Positions 1 to 11,714 of a DNA stretch of 64,000 nt are shown piece after piece. How positions within the stretch are numbered: the first letter of the stretch is position 1; each line of letters starts with the position of its first letter. The notes below the pieces were generated by a model that was not told the DNA's origin, did not search any database, and was given only the letters and a program-made list of their open reading frames with translations. This stretch comes from Alviniconcha marisindica (taxonomy: Eukaryota; Mollusca; Gastropoda; Provannidae), in assembly GCA_018857735.1 (NCBI GenBank), contig JABMCL010001811.1, positions 397,501 through 461,500 of the forward strand. Reading direction: 5' to 3'. Position numbers and translations under genes: made by a program.

Positions 1-49
1 CAGGAAAGATGGCCAGATACTGGTAAAAGAAGCAGAAAAGGCGTTAGAA

Positions 50-222
50 ATGCCGGTCAAGCACTGTTGTGGGGTACATGCAGCTCTGACAGTAGGTTCC
101 CCCAGTTTTGTGAAGGCGTCCGCTTTGTGCCGTTTGCCAAACCAACGCGAACGCTTGACACATTCCTTCGTTGGAGTAAAGCCTGCGGGCGTCCCCACAG
201 TCAGTCTAATGTCAGCAAAATT
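50..222 (+). pseudogene. Broken THAP-type zinc finger leader exon (copy A)
   Basis: From ATG at 50 the frame gives M-P-V-K-H-C and then slips; from 67 another frame reads WGTCSSDSRFP ... GVRFVPFAKP ... FLRWSKACGRPHSQ. Together these match the start of the THAP-like domain seen intact in frame at 52276 (CSW..., GVKFIPFAK, LRWIKACGRPHSQLNV). THAP domains are C2CH zinc-dependent DNA-binding domains used by transposases to bind their ends. One base is missing after the first zinc cysteine, and copy B has the same lesion at the same place, so the defect predates amplification. The C-terminal Cys-x2-His pair is absent; the homology fades near 222. There is no transposase downstream. Confidence 0.65.
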
Positions 223-348
223 ATATCTTTTTATATTACTCGAAGCGATCGGAATTTCGCACACGAAAGGAGCGCCTGAGCCAGTGAAATGACCATTAGC
301 AAGAGATGTGACGTGCCCAGCTGCTTTTTGTTTGTAGTTGTTGCAGGT

Positions 349-350
<2 letters not shown>

Positions 351-409
<59 letters not shown>
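351..409. repeat. (TG)n microsatellite
   Basis: Uninterrupted TG dinucleotides inside copy A. The same site in copy B (30765-30797) is about half as long, so the tract has changed length since the copies separated. Confidence 0.97.
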
Positions 410-411
<2 letters not shown>

Positions 412-1806
412 GGGAGCCAGTTGTGTGTTTTTGCTTTGAGGATGGAATAACAAATGTATACGTAAAATATGAAAATCTTCGGTAATATTCAAGGAGGCGG
501 TCGGAAATTCCGGGGACATTTTAAATGCCATTTTGAGTCACTTATATCATTTAAATCAATAAAACGGCTTCATATCTAATGAGTGAATCCAAAATTTGCA
601 ACAAAAGTGAGTTTTCTTACAGTCTTTAAAAGGTGAGATTTCAGTACACGATCAATTATTTTGCCGACATCAGCACTGAGGAAGCCTGCACGGTGTTACT
701 CGGAAACTAGATCTAGATCAAACGTCAACTGCGTATAAGCATACTGAAAGACAAATGTGATAAAACTCACTTTTCAGTCAGGCCACCCATCTCCAATAAA
801 TTCTGCATTATATGTTGTTATTATGTTTGTTTTGGTCTGCTTATGCAGATTTCTCTGGCTGATTATTCTGCTTACTTACATGAGTTACGAGTTAGTTGCA
901 TACTTTGAGCTATTTACTTTGAGTTACGAGTTAGTTGCATACTTTGAGCTATCCGTAGATCTATTTCTGGGTGATTTCTGAATTTCAAGTCATTATTATC
1001 TAACAGTGTACCACCTCTAAATCTGACCAATTCAGTGAATATTGTATTAATTAACAGTACACACTCGCTGCTGAAGTGCATGTAAACAGGGTGTAGTATT
1101 TTTGTTGTTTACGCTACCCTCCTGATGTCAAATGTCTTGATGGACATATCGCTTCACGCTGACACACAAGACAGAGCTGTCGATCTATCCAGATATCAGT
1201 TTATACGAGAAATTATAGACACCTCAGAATTTACCATATTTGAAGCAATCTTTAGGTGAGATACCTGGAGAAGATTGTCGACTGCTATCCACAATCCGAT
1301 GCAAGTGATGAAATACAGCAACTGGCTTCGATATTTCTGGTTCTGTATTCGATCCCCTGCTCGCAGTGATCTGCTTCTGGTAAGCCATGAAACGCTACTG
1401 ACGATGCAGCAGAGGCTACCGACGATTTTTTTAATTTATTTTTTTACATGTCTTCTTCTTAATCAAAATACGTATGTAAATAGTGAACGCTATCAGTCGA
1501 TTCAGTCAGTCCGCCATTCCAAAATGGACACACCGCATGTGGCCCCGCCAAAAAGACCGTAGTACGCGGGGGGGAAAGAAAAAAGAAGAAGTGTTTGTAG
1601 CGCATAGCACGCATCTGGCAGTCCAGTATAGTATAGGTCCATGCCTGAAGGTCTGAAACTGTCACAGACCAGCGCTTTTCGACTGCCGCCTCCATTCTGA
1701 AATCATGGACCTATATATGCCAGTAGTCCGTTTCTGAAATGATGTCGTACCGCAGGGGCTTCACTCTTCCGGATTATCTCTCCTATTATTTCCGGAAATC
1801 GTCTAT

Positions 1807-2454
1807 TGAGACAAGTTTTATTATTTATTACCTCCTTGGCGTCTAACTAGTGTGTGTCTAGACAAAATAAATCTTTGAAAAAATCGCAATACTGTTAAAA
1901 TGCACAGGAAAATACAATCGGGAAATAATCTTATCTCCAGTAATTGTTTTCACATATCTCATTTTTAGCAATTATTAGTCATCTGGCACAAAATAATTTG
2001 AGAGAATAACTAATTCCTAAATTTGGAAACTTTATCTGGAAGAACTGCCTTAAAACGCATTTTGTTAGTCATACAGAAGAGATTAAAATGAAACACTTCA
2101 AAAGATATTTTTGTTTATTTTATTATTAATAATTATTGATTTTATGCTGACTTCAAAAAATGGTGTTTCTCCCTTTACTGCTTAACGGATCTCACTTAAC
2201 ATCAAGTTTACTCTTGCCATTGAAGCGATGAGTCCCTTTCACACACGTTTATCAACAGAAAATGCACACGTAGACGGCGACACTGGTAAAAAGGGAAGCG
2301 ACAGCTCGTTCTTTATGGGGGGAGAAAAATCGAAACCATGCCTGTCTGTTTTGGAGGAAACCGTGCAATAATCATCGCATTTTGCCCGAGGATATTCAAT
2401 CTGTAAGAGTACTCAAAGAGTCATCTTAAAATTCGAGTTAGACCCATTTGACCC
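1807..2454. other. AT-rich noncoding stretch
   Basis: No coding frame, RNA or tandem repeat is visible. The sequence is AT-rich and is bounded by copy A on the left and the foldback element on the right. Confidence 0.5.
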
Positions 2455-3165
<711 letters not shown>

Positions 3166-3599
3166 TGGCAGTCAATTTTGTATCAGATTAAGGAAAGAAA
3201 AAAATCCTGAGTATCTATGTAATTTATTTCTATTTCTTTCCTCTGCTTGTCATCTACCTGTTGAACAAAGCACGTTTTGAGGTGGTTAGTCCCTTTAGAA
3301 CTCATAAAACTCATTATGATGGCGAAGAAGGGCGTGTTTGAATTTGAATACTGAATGTTGAAGCCGCAGTGACCAACAATTACCACTAAAACACACATAT
3401 GATTTTTTTTTTCTTTTTTCTTTTTCTTTTTTCTTCAAAAGTTTTTCCTTTCTTTCTTTTGTCCTAACATTTGAGCCTGTTTCAGAGCTGTCGTTCCACG
3501 CAGCTAGTCCCAGCACTTCTACGTCCAACCACACCCAGGTCCACTCCACACTGCGGCCGCACTACACCGCAAAGATGACAGCAGACGTCAGATCATTGG

Positions 3600-3787
3600 C
3601 TAATAATAATAATGATAATAATAATAATAATAATAATGTACATTTATCATGCGCTCATCAACGCCCTGAGCGCTCACATGATACATATTAACCACAATAT
3701 GATATTCTATACACATGTAGAGCACAGTCCCACCAAAACAATTTACATCAAGTATTATACAGAAAAAAAAGAAAAGAAAAAAACGCA

Positions 3788-3869
<82 letters not shown>
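3600..3869 (-). repeat. LINE/SINE 3' tail with AAT repeats and (CA)n, copy 1
   Basis: An (AAT)n run is followed by a ~120-bp unique stretch (GTACATTTATCATGCGCTC, GCCCTGAGCGCTCACATGAT) and then by (CA)n at 3790-3869. The same arrangement recurs at 53565-53784. On the minus strand it reads as a short interspersed 3' end finishing in ATT repeats, the usual tail of CR1/L2-like retroelements and dependent SINEs in molluscs. The parent element is not identified. Confidence 0.6.
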
Positions 3870-3871
<2 letters not shown>

Positions 3872-5025
3872 AAAAGGATATTCCGCACCGTTGCTGAGCA
3901 CTTCGGTGGTGTTCTGCAGTCAACCTTTGTTCCGAGTCAACCTTTGCAGGATAACACTCAATAGCTGCCTACTGACAGTTAAATCGTTGAGCCAGACCGA
4001 ACGATCGGCCACTCTAGACAGCAGACAACAGGCCCCAACGTCCGTCAGTCCTCCCACGCGATCTCTCTCACGCTCAGTGAAGGCACAAACTAGTCTAGAA
4101 GAGTGTAAGGGAGCGAGCAGTGGCACTAAGGCCGAATTCACCTTGCTAATCACTTTTTAAGGACCACAAAAGCTGGGACAATTTGTGCTGTACAAAAATG
4201 GATGTCGATGAGGATGACAACTGATGAAGCTATGGAAACATTTCGGCTGGACACAACCTGACAGGGCTGCAGGTGACGTTTACTCAAGGTTCTGTCATAT
4301 AACTATCCCAGCCTCAGCCGGTCCCGAGAATTGTGTACGTGCAGTGATGGTCCGGTGATTAAAACAACACCGTCGAGCAGTGGACGTAACTCGGCTACAT
4401 GTGGTCCCACCCTTCCCTCGCTCTACGTAGAAGTCAGACAGCCCGCCCCCCCACCTTCCCCCGACCCACCCAAACAACAACAAACAGCAAATAAACAAAA
4501 AACAGTACCACCCACCCACACCCACACATGACTGACAGAATTCAAATCCGTGACATCCATTTGCGCAGTCCGAGGCCCTAAACACCTGCACTGCGGTGGT
4601 GAACTAGTGTCAATCTGTTTGCAACATTAAATGCCGTAGCAAAGCAAACTCTGTCCAAAGTTCAAACATGCCAACGAATCGCTGCAGTATGACGATCAGT
4701 TGTAAGAGTGATTTACGCCTTGAAGACAGATTTGTATGAAATATATAATTGTCCCTAATATGTCAGCCCGACATCTTAGGACATTAAGCCCCCCATCATC
4801 ATCGAAAGATGTAACCTTCATTTGGTTCATATTAAGTTATACAAGCGAAATATTCTGTACCCACGCCATCTGTCTCCGACTGGTTGTGTCCCCAGAAAAG
4901 TTGCTAATCTCGTGTAGAGACACTACACTTGCAGTTGTATCTCTGGTCTCGTCACAACCAATTCTGAGGCATGTAAAGCTGACCTGAATATATAATGAGT
5001 TTTCTGAACGCTGCGTTATTTACTC
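3870..5025. other. Noncoding stretch without recognisable features
   Basis: Short open frames occur but none shows a recognisable motif. A C-rich stretch lies near 4440-4530. Nothing else is supported. Confidence 0.4.
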
Positions 5026-5027
5026 TG

Positions 5028-5935
5028 TCACAGTTGGCTGCGTGGGTAGCGTTACTCTGTCAGATCTGGCTGCCTAGGTATCTCTGTTACAGTGGCACAG
5101 GTAGCGTTGGTCTGTCGCAGTTGGCTTCCTCAGTAGCGCTGCTCTCTCATAATTCTTTGTGTACCGTTACAATCTCACAGCTGGCTGCCTGGGTATCGTT
5201 ACTCTGTCACAGTTGGCTGTCTAGACAGCGTTACTGTCATAGCAGACTGCCTGGGTAGCGTTACTGTCACAATAGGCTGCCTGGGTAGCGTTACTGTCAC
5301 AATAGGCTGCCTGGGTAGCGTTACTGTCACAGTAGGCTGCCTGGGTAGCGTTACTGTCACAATAGGCTGCCTGGGTAGCGTTACTGTCACAATAGGTTCC
5401 CTGGGTAGCGTTGCTGTCACAGTAGGCTGCCTGGGTAGCGTTGCTGTCACAATAGGCTGCCTGGGTAACGTTATTGTCACAATACGCTGCCTGGGTAGCG
5501 TTACTGTCACAGTAGGCTGCCTGGGTAGCGTTACTGTCACAATAGGCAGCCTGGGTAGCGTTACTGTCACAATGGGCTGCCTGGGTAGCGTTGCTGTCAC
5601 AATAGGCTGTCTGGGTAGCGTTACTGTCACAATAGGCTGCCTGGGTAGCGTTACTGTCACAGTAGGCTGCCTGGGCAATGTTACTGTCACAATAGGCTGC
5701 CTGGGTAGCTTCACTGTCACAGTAGGCTGCCTGGGTAGCGTTACTGTCACAATAGGCTGCCTGGGTAGCGTTACTGTCACAATAGGCTGCCTGGGTAACT
5801 TTACTGTGAGTTGGATGCCTGGGTAATGTTACAGTCACAGTAGGCTGTCTGCGTGGCGTTACTGTCACAATAGGCTGCCTGGGCAATGTTACTGTAACAG
5901 TTGGCTGTCTGGGTGGCGTTACTGTCACTGTTGGC
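5028..5935. repeat. 30-bp minisatellite, about 30 units
   Basis: The unit is close to CTGGGTAGCGTTACTGTCAC plus AATAGGCTGC. It is well conserved from about 5245 to 5800 and more diverged at both edges, the usual pattern when unequal exchange homogenises the centre. Units alternate AATAGG and AGTAGG versions in short runs. Because 30 is divisible by three and the unit lacks stops in several frames, long repetitive open frames appear on both strands; I do not regard them as genes. Confidence 0.95.
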
Positions 5936-6310
5936 TGTCGTCGTACTCAGTCTTCAAATAAAACTAGAAAAAAGCATTGCTTCAACGCTTACGCATTTAC
6001 ACATATATATCTATGTCTGCACCAATTTTTGTTGTTGTAGGAATCAGTCTATCCGACCGGGCAGGCCTCGAAAAAGCCCCATGATGGGCGAAAATTCGGA
6101 GTAAAAAGTTCCAATACAAAACATGCTTGGACTTTGTTATACGTTCTCTACATGACACCATACTCAGTCCTTCCTGTACGGTGCGGTGCCCAGGAGCCAC
6201 AGAGAGCCTTGTTTTGCTGTCTATAGCCTTCACTTGATTCTCCATCCCATCAGTAGGCTATATGGCATAGGGATTTTTGTTTGTATGTTTTGTTTGGATT
6301 TTGCTTGGCA

Positions 6311-6452
6311 AAGTGCCAAGGATGTACCTCTGGTGGAGTTTATGTACACGCATTCCAGGTGAGAGTTACCGTAGGCGACTCAGGTCTTTGTTGTTGTACT
6401 TGTGTTACGATTTTGAGCGCTAATTAACTCCCTTGTGTGTTCATTTAGCACA
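6311..6452 (+). repeat. Dispersed repeat R2 (copy 1)
   Basis: Contains GGTGAGAGTTACCGTAGGCG, ACTCAGGTCTTTG and GAGCGCTAATTAACTCCC in order. The same order is found at 20890-21030 and 32912-33005. The function and class are unknown; it may be part of a SINE or a MITE. Confidence 0.7.
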
Positions 6453-7100
6453 CAGCAATTTTTGAAACATCCTATCTTACTTGTGACTGAACCTACAAAA
6501 AACAAACACAAAAAACACAGTCTGCACCCAGTGTGTTTGACAGGGAGATATTTATCAGACAACATTAGATCTTATGCTTCAAATGACGCAGGCACGTCAA
6601 TAAGCCAAGTCAATAGGCCTACTGATTCTCACTCAATGATAGACGAACCGAATGTTAAGCCGTGTATTACGATTTGTTACGTAAACACACTAAAATATTG
6701 TTGTCCAAACATCATTGTTTTGCTGTGTCATCTTTTAGAATTGCTGCTTTCGGATTTTCTTAAGACAGCACCTAAAAAGCATACCAACTGCTACGCATTG
6801 GGTTTTTGTTCTGTCTGCAACCAACTCTTCACCCTCACAAGGGACAAGGGACACAGTAACAGACGTATCCGCTATCACCATCCAGAATTGTTTTCTTATG
6901 GAAGCAATACCTTGCAATACCTTGCTTTGCGTAACTTGTCTGATAGTAGCCTGATTCTACAGAAATGTTCCCCTCAAGTAACTGCTTTGCATTCGCAACA
7001 AAGTTCATTAAACTGTAAATGAAGTTTAATCTGACGATTGACAAAAACAACAACAACAACAAACAAAACACAAAACACACACGCACAAAAAAAAACGCGC

Positions 7101-7107
7101 GCACACA

Positions 7108-7198
<91 letters not shown>
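7101..7198. repeat. (CA)n microsatellite
   Basis: CA dinucleotides with a single AA interruption near 7151, followed by a short CT run at 7207-7219. Confidence 0.96.
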
Positions 7199-7201
<3 letters not shown>

Positions 7202-7557
7202 CACTACTCTCTCTCTCTCGGGTGAACTCGGGTTCACCGGCCTTACCGCACGTGTTTTTGAGCTCTATCCATTAATTTGGATTTTAGCGCTAATTAGGCC
7301 GACCCAGCACCTACAAACCCCACCATGGGGTGTGCAACGGATACCTACAGGACATCAATCTGTCTTTTTGTGTCAACTTTGTTGCAAATATTGCACAAGC
7401 GTGCAACAGAAGCGGCGAAACGTGCAAGACAGCGTGGATGCACAGACGAGTGGTTTTGTGGGACTGGGAATTAATGCATTTCCAGGCTTATGTGTACATT
7501 ATTTTTGTGTACCGTGTTGTGTATGTTGATATGAGCACTCGCTCAAGTCAAATAAAC

Positions 7558-7560
<3 letters not shown>

Positions 7561-7631
<71 letters not shown>
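7561..7631. repeat. (CT)n microsatellite
   Basis: CT dinucleotides with one phase slip (CTCC) near 7594. Confidence 0.96.
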
Positions 7632-7634
<3 letters not shown>

Positions 7635-7856
7635 ATAAAGTGCAGCCAGCCAGTCAGTCTCTCTCTCTTTGGCCTAAGCGTGCAAGCCTGCCATGAGAAT
7701 CTTTCGGTTTTTTTGTGTCCTAAATTACGCTCTGTACGTGCTAATGTTTGAAGATAGGTTCTACTGCTAGTTTTTGCTTTTAATAATTGCATGGTGTCTA
7801 TAAAAGCCAAGCATGCAGTGAAAGAAAGACAGACAGACAGCGAGTGCAGTGGGGTT

Positions 7857-7881
7857 GGGGGGGGGGGGGGGGGGGGGGGGG
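7857..7881. repeat. Poly-G tract
   Basis: About 25 consecutive G, one of many long G or C homopolymers in this window. Confidence 0.95.
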
Positions 7882-7935
7882 AGAGATTTGGCAGAGTGAG
7901 ACATTCAAACCTAAACTCCGCGCTTGATCGGTGGA

Positions 7936-8137
7936 GTGAGCAGGTTTGGCCTAGCTGGTAAGCGGAAGGACCTCGGTTCGATACCGCTTCGGCTCTCCTT
8001 TCTCTTCAAAAAGGTTGTGGTTTGTGGAAAACTGTCTTGTGACTTTGTCCATCACTTCCTACTGAAACATTAAAATGGCTCTCATCGCTGCCCATCTTAA
8101 TGCAGAAGTCATTCTGGTGATGACAGTGAAGAGATAG
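7936..8137 (+). mobile_element. tRNA-derived SINE, type I (copy 1)
   Basis: The head carries RNA polymerase III promoter-like boxes: TGGCCTAGCTGG at 7947-7958 (A box) and GGTTCGATACC at 7975-7985 (B box). The body continues CTCTTCAAA, TTGTGGTTT, CTGTCTTGTGACTTTG and ends in GCCCATCTTAATGCAGAA, ATTCTGGTG, TGACAGTG. The copy at 39483-39690 has the same head and the same body words in order, which proves a dispersed element. SINEs of this kind borrow LINE machinery for transposition. It is not a tRNA gene, because no cloverleaf can be closed around the boxes. Confidence 0.8.
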
Positions 8138-8187
8138 GTATATAATCTCCCTCTTCCCCCACCTCCGCCATACCCCCTTCTCCCCCT

Positions 8188-8245
8188 TCTCCCCGTCCGT
8201 AATAAGCCTTATGGTTTCTGTGGACTTAAAGCACCATGTTTACTT
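8188..8245 (+). repeat. Dispersed repeat R1 (copy 1)
   Basis: Contains TAATAAGCCTTATGGTTTCT then GTGGACTTAAAGCACCATG. The same words occur at 20815-20880 and, inverted, at 30228-30290. At 20.8 kb R1 sits directly before R2, so both may be parts of one element. Confidence 0.65.
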
Positions 8246-8497
8246 GATCGGTGGGGTTAGCGACGCTGGACCCGCAGGCCACAAACGGAGGGGTAGTAAC
8301 CAGCGAAACGAAAGATCGACCTGCATGGAGGAATCACCTTCCAGGCGCTCTGTGCAACACTGACAACGAATCTAATCAACGTGCTGGTAACTCATTACAC
8401 TTTAATTGTCAACTGACACAACAAAGGGGTATGGTGCACCGTTGCAGTAACTACGTGGGTCACACGTCATCAGCCTTAACCGCAGGCTGAAAGGTTT

Positions 8498-8498
<1 letters not shown>

Positions 8499-8532
<34 letters not shown>
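8499..8532. repeat. Poly-G tract (~34 bp)
   Basis: One of the two longest homopolymers in the window, followed by GAGAGAG. Confidence 0.95.
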
Positions 8533-8533
<1 letters not shown>

Positions 8534-9880
8534 GAGAGTTTTGTTAAACATGGCTGCGCAATGTCGACGAGTCGCTGCTTCCATCACACCATCCCGCCTA
8601 ATGGTAACTGCTTAGCGAGTGCAAAGCGCAGCCATTGTCGTTATGCAGCACAAGCAGGACACGGATGAATGATTAGTTACCATTTGATCAGTTGCGTTAT
8701 TCTTCAGGGATACGATTCGGCGTATTTCGAGTTCAAAAATTGCCACCTGAATTCGGTATCCAGTAAGTGTGCTTTGTTTTGATGAAAATCCTTAATTTGA
8801 AATGTTTTATTGAATAGTCTCTAGGCGCCGGGGAATGAAGGCAAACAAAACTGTATATTCCAGTCTACTGAAGATGCCTGCTGGGCAATTCGTCACATGA
8901 CTACAAACTGCAGAACACATAAATCAAATAACACCGAAAGACTTTCTAAATGGAAAAAGAACACGAGAATCTAAGGAGGTGTGAAAAACTATGATACGTA
9001 TGCCGTTTCAAAATCTGCCCATATTGGCAATAAATAATTATCTCCATAATGACTGCTTTTTTGTGTGTGCTTCTTTTTGGGGTGGTGGTTCTTTTTTTCT
9101 TTCTTTCTTTCTTTCTTTCTTTGTAGGGCGTTGGGGTGGGTGGGTGGTGTATCGTACGGTATATATCGTACGATATATCACCCGAACTTCTTTTTGTTTA
9201 ATACGTCTCGGCAATTCGGACTCTCATCCAAAATGTCACCCGTGGAATTCGGTGACCGAGTGTAAGTGCATTAGACTGAATGGAGTTATGGAGCTGTACA
9301 ATCGTTGCTTCTAAAAGAAATTAAGCAGTTAAATTTTGGAAGTCGATTATATCAAACTTCGGCCTTGTTCATTTTGACACTGGCAATGACATTGTTAACA
9401 TAGGACCATGGCTTAGTGAGATATAATTTGTAAACATGCAGAATAGATAGATACGTCTTTTTAACACCCAATCAACCATAACGGTTAGATCAGTGTGAAA
9501 TACGCTCAGAAAAACAGCAACAATTGCATAATAGTAATAACAATAATGTATTCTTCTCAGACGAACCCAAGACGCTTACAACAAAGTACTGAAGATCAAA
9601 GTGTGTGTGCCGGAAAAAAAGTTTCACCGACAAATTCAAATCAAAAAAAATAATCCAAATTCGCCTATTGACGCAAAATTATTTGAAACGTTTGTCAAGC
9701 TAAGTGAGAATGGAGACACAAGGCCAAAAAGCATGAATTGAAATCAATGCCTGATGGAAATAGGCTTAATGGAGAAAACATTTTGAGAGGATCTGACCTT
9801 TTTGCTTCATGATTCATCCCAGGAGAAGAAAAAAACAATAACAACAAAATACCAATACCTGCTGCTGCCTTTGCCACCAT
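8533..9880. other. Noncoding stretch
   Basis: Contains a short (TTTC)n run near 9095-9122 and an AATAATGTATTC...ACGCTTAC motif near 9536-9600 that resembles the AAT-tailed retroelement ends seen elsewhere. No coding region is supported. Confidence 0.4.
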
Positions 9881-10112
9881 GCCAGGTACCACCACACACC
9901 ATTCGCCAGGTACCACCATTCGCCAGGTACCACCACACACCAGGTACCACCACACACTATTCGCCAGGTGCCACCAGGCACCATTCGCCAGGTACCACCA
10001 GACACCATTCGCCAGGTGCCACCAGGCACCATTCGCCAGGTACCACCAGGCACCATTCGCCAGGTACTACCAGGAACCATTCGCCAGGTACCACCAGGCA
10101 CCATTCGCGAGG
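9881..10112. repeat. 24-bp minisatellite, about 9-10 units
   Basis: The unit is CAGGTACCACCAGGCACCAT plus TCGC. The left third is irregular, with CACAC variants and partial units; the right part alternates CAGGTACCACC and CAGGTGCCACC versions. The unit length is divisible by three, so open frames on both strands are artefacts. Confidence 0.93.
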
Positions 10113-10773
10113 GTTTCAGCACGCTCGACTTACGCGACCAAAACACTGCAGTGCTTACGAGTGTTTTCCCCACAAAACGCTGGGCTGTTTTGGAGGAATC
10201 GTTTGTGGCAGACAGGCCACAAAGGAGCCTTGTGAAAAAAGAACGAATCAGAAATTCAGACAAGATATGTCGGGATAGGTGATGATAATAATAAAACAAA
10301 CAAACAACAACAACAAACCAGTAATTCCATATACACAGGCTTGGAACAAGCTTTTACTGGTAGTTATTAAGTGTTGCGGGTCAACAGGAAAGAAACCAGG
10401 AGTTGCGGACCCAACAAGCCAAAGATCTGCCAACATGGCACACTCAGTGTATTTCTCTGTTTACTGCTTTTCACTTCTTTTGTTCCATCTTTGTTACTGA
10501 ATGCAAAGGCAGTTTAGAGTCCACAATCAAATCAAAATGCACGCGCACTTCCTCAAGAGGCCTAGCTGTGGAAATGTGCAAACTGAGCAATGACTGTATA
10601 AAGCGGCGTCTGCAGACCAAGGGAGGCAACCATGGTCTGTGGCCCGCATTGGCGTGCCACCAATGAATGTCTAGATCACACAACACTGACCTTGTCATGC
10701 TACTATCTCTCTAATAACTTAGTAAATGAAAAATAAACAGAACAGAACAATAATAATAATAATGACACTATGT

Positions 10774-10795
10774 TTGTGTGTGTGTGTGTGTGTGG

Positions 10796-10847
<52 letters not shown>

Positions 10848-10871
10848 TGTGTGTTGTGTGTGTGTGTGTGA
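10774..10871. repeat. (TG)n(GTGC)n compound microsatellite
   Basis: A TG run changes into about 14 GTGC tetranucleotides and back to TG, then to a short GA run. Confidence 0.95.
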
Positions 10872-11322
10872 GAGAGAGAAAGAGTGATCAGGGGAGGGTG
10901 ATTGTTTTGTGACTAAACCGTTCTTAATTAAAAAGGAAAGAGAGAGAACGCTTTCCTCGTTGTTTTCAAACAATTATCTGTTTGAAAATTTACATAAAAA
11001 TAAGTTCTTGGTTAAATCCTTAATGTCGCCAGACAGCGGCATCAGCTAATTACCCGCGGGAGTGGTGGGGTATCAAAATAAATCGCTTGTAGCTTTTAAT
11101 AAATTCTCCTTACAGGGCAGCGTATTTTAAGTTGCTGTTTCATCCCTCACAAGTCCATAGTTGAACTGCCGTTTGTGGGATGTATTACTAAACTGAAACG
11201 AAAATGTAGACAATATCACAGCGAATATCAGTTTTAAAGAACGACAAAATAAAGATAACATAAGAAATACAGATATACTAGCTCAGCGTGTATAGCCAGG
11301 CAAAACGTTTGACGAAACAGGT

Positions 11323-11714
11323 TTGAAACATTTCCTAACATTTCCAGACTACATGTCTGATCATCGAGTTCTTCAAACCAGAACCTTTCTGTCTGTGTAC
11401 TGCCCTGTACATGCCGGAGTGAAGGGAAATGACCGAGGAAACAGACTGGCGAGTAAAGCAGCCCTCACAAGTGGCTTGCTTCTCGGAAGATCTGAAGTGT
11501 TGAGGAGCGTAAGACATTACCTGCGGGCACAAAGCCAAGGACATCACACCATCGATCGCCTGGAGGAGAGAGGCGTGGAAAGACGATCTTCTTTAAACGG
11601 ACGAGAGAGGGCAATCGTCAATCAAACGAACATTGGGACCGTTTCAAATGCAACGTTGGGGAAAGTTCTGAGTGACGGGATGGAGCGTATATGGGCTTTT
11701 CCCAGCATATAGAT
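11323..11714 (+). pseudogene. RNase H-domain fragment of a non-LTR retrotransposon
   Basis: The frame contains VYCPVHAGVKGNDRGNRLAS, the C-terminal part of a type 1 ribonuclease H domain (W/YxPxHxGxxGNexADxLA), followed by SEVLRSVRHYLRAQSQG, HHTIDRLEERGVER and RAIVNQTNIGTVS. In retrotransposons this domain degrades the RNA strand of the RNA/DNA hybrid during copying. The His is present, whereas the acidic residue before RLAS has become Gly-Asn. No reverse transcriptase precedes it, so this is an isolated 3' fragment. The domain assignment is by motif; the LINE clade is not determined. Confidence 0.65.

Larger units (their letters stand above)
1..1804 (+). mobile_element. THAP-leader TIR element, copy A (left end cut by window edge)
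   Basis: This stretch matches 30413-32203 (copy B) closely from end to end, so it is one dispersed element whose left terminus lies outside the window. The right end reads ATTTCCGGAAATCGTCT and is followed by AT at 1805-1806. The left end of copy B begins with the inverse pattern AGTCGATCGTCGGAAAT after an AT, so both terminal inverted repeats and a 2-bp AT target duplication are visible in the family. Inside are a broken THAP exon (50-220), a TG microsatellite and about 1.4 kb without coding capacity. Copy A differs from B by a 39-bp tandem duplication starting at 882 and 921 and by a longer TG tract. I read it as a non-autonomous ISL2EU-type element; the superfamily is inferred from the THAP sequence and terminal similarity to the element at 52.1 kb. 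Confidence 0.7.

Noticed and set aside
5199..5928. 193- and 235-codon repetitive frames on the minus strand
   Set aside because: The 30-bp unit length is divisible by three and lacks stops, so open frames arise in several frames on both strands.
5028..5935. Possible CRISPR array
   Set aside because: The whole 30-bp unit repeats without unique spacers, and the sequence is eukaryotic; the 24-, 30- and 42-bp arrays are minisatellites.
7559..7635. Leu-Ser / Arg-Glu repeat frames in CT/GA tracts (also 16380, 19968, 23790, 24082)
   Set aside because: Microsatellite artefacts without coding support.
7947..7985. tRNA gene
   Set aside because: A and B boxes are present, but no acceptor stem or cloverleaf can be formed and the body recurs at 39483; it is a SINE. 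The same holds for 25026-25095.
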